A DNA stretch of 64,000 nt. It comes from Treponema sp. GTDB lineage: Bacteria > Spirochaetota > Spirochaetia > Treponematales > Treponemataceae. The DNA lies in assembly GCA_024402565.1 (NCBI GenBank), contig JAKSTM010000003.1, positions 62,001 to 126,000 of the forward strand, read 5' to 3'. The translations under genes and the position numbers were made by a program. The notes under the pieces were generated by a model, which was given only the letters and a program-made list of their open reading frames with translations, was not told where the DNA came from and did not search any database. Shown here piece by piece: positions 60,166 through 64,000 of the stretch (its first letter is position 1; each line of letters starts with the position of its first letter).

Positions 60166-62040
60166 ATGGCTGAAACACGTCCTATCAACCCAAATGTACC
60201 AAAACCACCGATTAAACTTCTTATCTATTTTTACCTGACTTGCTTTGTTCCACTCGCTCTTTTTGCAATTGGAACAAAAGGAAGTTTATTATTATCACCT
60301 GAAAAACTTCAAGCATTTAGAAGCAGCCCACCTATGATTTTCGCAAATCTTGTTCTTCTGGTCGGACCTGGTGTCTTCTATTTTCTATGTATTAAGAAAA
60401 TCCGTTATTTTGATGGCTCTGATGAATCTATAAAAAGAGCATCCTATGCATATAAAGTATTCTTATGGGTTGCGTCATCAACACCATTCTTTATCCTGAC
60501 AATCTGTGCCATTATTGCGTGCGTTATGACTAACGTCAGCTTTACAAATGGTTTTGGTTTTTCCATTGTTGCTACCGCTATTTCTTCATATTTTTCTGTT
60601 GGCACCCTTTTTTACGTATTAATGAATATAGAACTGTCACGCTATATGAAATTCGTAAAAGTTCGTAAAGAAATCATGGCCATGAAAATGTCCCGCTTTT
60701 CACAAATTGTAACAATGATGACCCTTATCGGTACATTCTTAGGAGTACTTGCCCCTTGTCTGAAATTAATGGATCCAACACTAGAAGATCCTTCTTTGTA
60801 TTTCTTAGGAAACATTCTTCCAACAGGTATTCTATTAGTTACAATGGGTACTATCTCAAATCATGCTAACATGCGCGAAAAGCAGCGATTAATCAATGAA
60901 CTTACAGACTTTATTTCACGAATCTCTGATGGAGATTATACAAACACTCACATTGATGTTGAATCCCGAGATAACTTAGGTCTTGCTGTTCACGGATTGA
61001 ATAAATTCGCAAAAACAACAATCGATCTTTTAGGAAGCATTCAGGATGCAAGTAATACTTCGACTGCTACAGCCTTCCAGCTGAAAACAAACGTTAAACA
61101 TATCACACGAGACATTGCATCGATTTCCGAGAACATTTCTAACATCAAAAATGATATGCTTACACAAAGCTCAAGTGTTGACCAGACACAGACTTCAGTA
61201 AAAAACATTGTAGACAACATCAGCATTATGAACGACAACGTTCAAAGCCAGGCAGCAAGCGTTACACAGTCATCTGCAGCTATTGAAGAAATGGTTGCAA
61301 ACATTAACTCCGTAACAAATATTCTTCGTCAGAACTCAGTTACTGTAGATAACTTGAACACAGAATCTTCCACAGGTCAGAAAAAAGTTGAAGCTGCTGT
61401 AGAAATTTCACATCTGATTTCAGAAGAATCAAAAGGCATGCTGGAAGCTTCTTCTATAATCCAGAATATTGCAGAACAAACAAACCTTTTAGCAATGAAC
61501 GCTGCTATCGAAGCAGCTCATGCTGGAGATGCCGGTAAAGGTTTTGCCGTTGTTGCTGACGAGATTCGTAAACTGGCAGAAGATTCAAATGAACAGTCAA
61601 AATCTATTTCCAATAGACTTGGTGCTCTTGGAGTTTCTATCGATAATGTTACCAACAACATTACTGCCGTTCAGGAACAGTTCACAAAAATCTTTGACCT
61701 TACTCAGAAAGTCCAGCATCAGGAAGAAGCTATTATGGCTGCAATGCAGGAACAAAATGCAGGTTCAAGCCAGATTCTGGAAGCAATCAGAATGATTACA
61801 GAATCAACTCAAGTCGTTCAAAACAATTCAAACAATATGCTTGAAGGTTCGGATCAGGTTCTTTCTGAAATGGAAAAACTTTCGCAAATTACACTTGAAA
61901 TCAATAATGCTATGAATTCAATTGCAGATGCGACAACAACAGTAAACGGTTCCCTGGAAGAAGTTCATACTGCCGTTGAAGAGAACGTAACTTCAACAAA
62001 CGAATTGTCAGAAAAAACCACATATTTCAAATTGAAATAA
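60166..62040 (+). CDS. Methyl-accepting chemotaxis protein with a multi-helix membrane domain
   Basis: 624 residues. Residues ~15-250 contain six or so transmembrane segments and no large periplasmic domain. A HAMP-like linker (~255-300) leads to the signalling domain, with the hairpin tip [26 protein letters not shown] at ~436-462. It should signal to CheA/CheW and control flagellar rotation. The sensor part resembles integral-membrane sensors and may sense a membrane-related or energy signal (inference). Strong SD AAAGGAG. Confidence 0.94.
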   Translation: MAETRPINPNVPKPPIKLLIYFYLTCFVPLALFAIGTKGSLLLSPEKLQAFRSSPPMIFANLVLLVGPGVFYFLCIKKIRYFDGSDESIKRASYAYKVFLWVASSTPFFILTICAIIACVMTNVSFTNGFGFSIVATAISSYFSVGTLFYVLMNIELSRYMKFVKVRKEIMAMKMSRFSQIVTMMTLIGTFLGVLAPCLKLMDPTLEDPSLYFLGNILPTGILLVTMGTISNHANMREKQRLINELTDFISRISDGDYTNTHIDVESRDNLGLAVHGLNKFAKTTIDLLGSIQDASNTSTATAFQLKTNVKHITRDIASISENISNIKNDMLTQSSSVDQTQTSVKNIVDNISIMNDNVQSQAASVTQSSAAIEEMVANINSVTNILRQNSVTVDNLNTESSTGQKKVEAAVEISHLISEESKGMLEASSIIQNIAEQTNLLAMNAAIEAAHAGDAGKGFAVVADEIRKLAEDSNEQSKSISNRLGALGVSIDNVTNNITAVQEQFTKIFDLTQKVQHQEEAIMAAMQEQNAGSSQILEAIRMITESTQVVQNNSNNMLEGSDQVLSEMEKLSQITLEINNAMNSIADATTTVNGSLEEVHTAVEENVTSTNELSEKTTYFKLK

Positions 62041-62044
62041 ATAT

Positions 62045-62085
62045 AAAAAAAGAACGGTAATCGAATGATTACCGTTCTTTTTTTT
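62045..62085. terminator. Bidirectional terminator between chemoreceptor and acyltransferase genes
   Basis: A ~17-bp stem (AAAAAAGAACGGTAATC with GATTACCGTTCTTTTTT, loop GAAT) with A/T tracts on each side; overlaps the acyltransferase stop codon. Confidence 0.93.
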
Positions 62086-63349
62086 AAATCCCTTTTGCAA
62101 GCTTGTATATTTCTTCTTGTGCTAGCCGTGTTTTAGCGACAATATCTCCTGTCCCCTTCGGGAAACAGTAATACAAGGCCTTCATATTTCCAATACAAAT
62201 CATATCACCTAATTCATACCAATAATAATCCGAATACACACTATAAGAGGCCAATGGTTTCTGCACAAAATCCAATTTCCCATTACAACCTTTTAGATGA
62301 AATCCTTCCCTACTATGAACCAGATGTCCTTCCCCTACACGATAAATACATTTTGTATCAACTAACATACAAATATCAACATCAATATCAAGTTTATATT
62401 TGCCGTCGACAATTTCTTTCTTAACACATTCCCGTTCCCATTTATACCAATCAGGAACATGAGAAAATTCGGTTTCCTTTTCATATGCTTTTAGGAACCC
62501 CTTTTCAGTCAGTTCATATTTTTTCCCACAAGAATTACAAGTAAGATTAATTCCCTTTCCCTTCATAAAACCTTCTTTTACGCATGCAGGACATTTATAA
62601 AGAACACGATTTAAAAAATCTGCTCTAAAAGGTTCACTAATCCTAACATCTTTTTTCTGCTGCCAAGCCCAATTATCAAATGTGAATTCCTTTTTTAAAA
62701 TTTCATTTAATTCTGATATTGTTTTGGATTTCAAATCTTCTGGACTTAAAAGATATTTTGCCTTAGCCGAAACAGGGACTTTTCTTAACTGCAGATTATT
62801 ATATAAAGGATCTCTAGAAAATGCTCCTTCTGTTTTAATCATCACAACTGGTATACCTAAAACTTGAACAAATCTTCCTAACGTATCAGGAAGATCCGTT
62901 GCTGTGCCATCAAAAGAATAACTTGCTTCCGGATACATTAAAACAGATTGTTTCAGAACTTTTGCGCTATAAATCATATTTCTTACAAGCTGTACATCTG
63001 GAACAAATTTCTGAGTTGGAATACAACCAAGTTTTTTCATAAGAAAATTCTTTCCTATAAATCCATCACTTGTACAAACAATAGAAAACCGTCTGTCCCT
63101 GAATATTTTGAAAGCTATTTTCAAGTCTATAAAGCTTGAATGGTTCATAAGAATAAGGCAAGGTTCTTTTTTATTTAGTTTTTCAAATCCTTCAGTAGTA
63201 TAAGAAAAATTTGTGGCCTTGAAATCGCCTGTTGAAAGAAATTCAACAAGACGCTTCAAGGCCCACCATTGTTTATGAGGACGACTATCAATCCCCTTTG
63301 CTTTTTTTATTACTTCTTCAAAATCTGCGTTTTTTACTTTTATTTTCAT
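62084..63349 (-). CDS. PlsC-like acyltransferase with a C-terminal zinc ribbon
   Basis: 421 residues from the ATG at 63349. The acyltransferase domain (~45-220) has H70-SSFI-D75 and PEAS at 140-143, where most PlsC proteins have PEGT. A four-Cys zinc ribbon follows (C253, C256, C271, C274). The last ~130 residues form a beta-rich domain of unknown type. It may acylate an unusual acceptor. TATAAT ends exactly 6 nt before the ATG. The promoter overlaps the 3' end of the P-type ATPase gene. Confidence 0.85.
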   Translation of the reverse strand: MKIKVKNADFEEVIKKAKGIDSRPHKQWWALKRLVEFLSTGDFKATNFSYTTEGFEKLNKKEPCLILMNHSSFIDLKIAFKIFRDRRFSIVCTSDGFIGKNFLMKKLGCIPTQKFVPDVQLVRNMIYSAKVLKQSVLMYPEASYSFDGTATDLPDTLGRFVQVLGIPVVMIKTEGAFSRDPLYNNLQLRKVPVSAKAKYLLSPEDLKSKTISELNEILKKEFTFDNWAWQQKKDVRISEPFRADFLNRVLYKCPACVKEGFMKGKGINLTCNSCGKKYELTEKGFLKAYEKETEFSHVPDWYKWERECVKKEIVDGKYKLDIDVDICMLVDTKCIYRVGEGHLVHSREGFHLKGCNGKLDFVQKPLASYSVYSDYYWYELGDMICIGNMKALYYCFPKGTGDIVAKTRLAQEEIYKLAKGI

Positions 63350-63383
63350 CAAGTAATTATAACACAGATTATTTATATCTCAA
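63350..63383 (-). promoter_or_regulatory. Leaderless promoter of the zinc-ribbon acyltransferase
   Basis: -35 TTGAGA (63383-63378), 16-nt spacer, -10 TATAAT (63361-63356), 6 nt, ATG at 63349. The -35 lies inside the last codons of the upstream ATPase gene. Confidence 0.8.
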
Positions 63384-64000
63384 CGCACGTATTGCATTCA
63401 AAACAGCAAGAATCATAACCCCAACATCTGCGAAAATTGCAATCCACATATTGGCAATTCCTAATGCACCTAGAATAAGGCATAAAAATTTAACTCCAAG
63501 CGCAAACACAATATTTTCGTACACAATACGAATACACTTTCGACTGATTTTTATTCCTTTTGAAATCTTTACTGGATTATCATCCATAAGAACTATATCC
63601 GCCGCTTCTATAGCAGCATCACTTCCCATAGCTCCCATGGCAATGCCTATATCTGCACGACTAAGAACAGGAGCATCATTTATACCGTCTCCAACAAAGG
63701 CAAGTTTTCCACCGTCTTTTTCTGAAGCCTGAACTTCAAGAAGCCGTTCCACCTCTGAAACTTTATCCTGAGGAAGAAGTTCTGCGTGAACTTCTGTAAG
63801 TCCAAGTTCCTGTCCAACTTTTTCTGCAACAGACTTTGCATCTCCTGTAAGCATTACAGTTTTATTAACTCCAGCCTTTTTAAGGTTTCCGATTGCATCT
63901 TTTGCTTCAGGCTTTATTACATCGCTTATAAGAATGTGACCTGCATATTCACCGTTTACGGCAACATGAATAACAGTTCCAGTATGTGAACAAGGCTTGT
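63369..64000 (-). CDS. Heavy-metal P-type ATPase, C-terminal part (runs off the right edge)
   Basis: 210 codons, open to the window edge. MLTGD (P-domain), GDGINDAP (hinge) and GIAMGAMGSDAAIEAADIVLM are typical of P1B ATPases. The last two helices carry Lys in GVKFLCLIL and Asp in FADVGV, the pair that marks the Zn/Cd/Pb exporters (ZntA/CadA, P1B-2). The start and CPC motif lie outside the window. Confidence 0.93.
   Translation of the reverse strand, partial: KPCSHTGTVIHVAVNGEYAGHILISDVIKPEAKDAIGNLKKAGVNKTVMLTGDAKSVAEKVGQELGLTEVHAELLPQDKVSEVERLLEVQASEKDGGKLAFVGDGINDAPVLSRADIGIAMGAMGSDAAIEAADIVLMDDNPVKISKGIKISRKCIRIVYENIVFALGVKFLCLILGALGIANMWIAIFADVGVMILAVLNAIRALRYK

Overview
The window reads as chromosomal DNA of a saccharolytic, host- or rumen-associated spirochaete of the Treponema type. 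The base for this is a set of treponeme-like genes: a CarD gene overlapping a fused IspD-IspF gene, a giant membrane-anchored spirochaetal coiled-coil protein, a TPR protein, heavy use of carbohydrate ABC importers and a GH94 phosphorylase, and AT-rich intergenic DNA. The species is inference. No rRNA, tRNA, CRISPR array, phage, insertion sequence or integrase was seen. Gene density is high and no gap exceeds about 290 bases.

Layout: 1-1.9 kb, the start of a ROK regulator, an S1-domain protein and a DtxR-type metal regulator. 2.0-8.0 kb, a small membrane protein and a five-gene cassette read leftwards (SGNH esterase, lipase-like hydrolase, FHA protein, PPP-type phosphatase, transmembrane Ser/Thr kinase). 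8.2-10.7 kb, leuS. 10.8-13.8 kb, lrp, aminotransferase and TPR protein. 13.9-18.7 kb, rny, an unknown protein and miaB. 18.7-23.4 kb, methyltransferase, HD-GYP, MocR regulator and adenosine deaminase. 23.6-30.1 kb, a GH94 disaccharide phosphorylase facing a binding protein plus two permeases. 30.3-33.9 kb, a heterodimeric ABC exporter. 34.1-40.4 kb, carD-ispDF and the coiled-coil giant. 40.4-46.1 kb, HAD phosphatase, ackA, a secreted protein and a DJ-1 protein. 46.2-51.4 kb, a REC-STAS-REC protein, PHP phosphatase, pseudouridine synthase, an unknown and asnA. 51.5-57.1 kb, a membrane-lipid operon (plsC, tetR, fakB-like degV, fakA-like, plsY, amidohydrolase). 57.1-64 kb, panE, a small membrane protein, a double-length Aat, a chemoreceptor, a zinc-ribbon acyltransferase and the 3' end of a Zn/Cd P-type ATPase.

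Three patterns cross gene boundaries. First, at least seven genes have a -10 box ending exactly 6 nt before the ATG, and carD has one 7 nt before, with no Shine-Dalgarno sequence possible, so they look leaderless. Second, short arrays of a 7-bp unit (AATTGAC-like) lie directly after the stop codons of four genes, always in the same orientation relative to the gene and, for three of them, before a hairpin terminator. A fifth array lies inside a coding region. Third, several proteins have unusual domain combinations: REC-STAS-REC, TPR with a degenerate Mrr-like end, tandem Aat-like halves, an acyltransferase with a zinc ribbon, and a coiled coil with 22-residue repeats.

Working together: GH94 and the importer suggest uptake and phosphorolysis of a beta-linked disaccharide, with AckA making ATP downstream. 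PlsC, FakA, FakB and PlsY suggest that exogenous fatty acids are activated and placed on glycerol-3-phosphate. The kinase, phosphatase and FHA genes form a compact protein-phosphorylation module. Domain calls are from recognition of motifs; no search was run.
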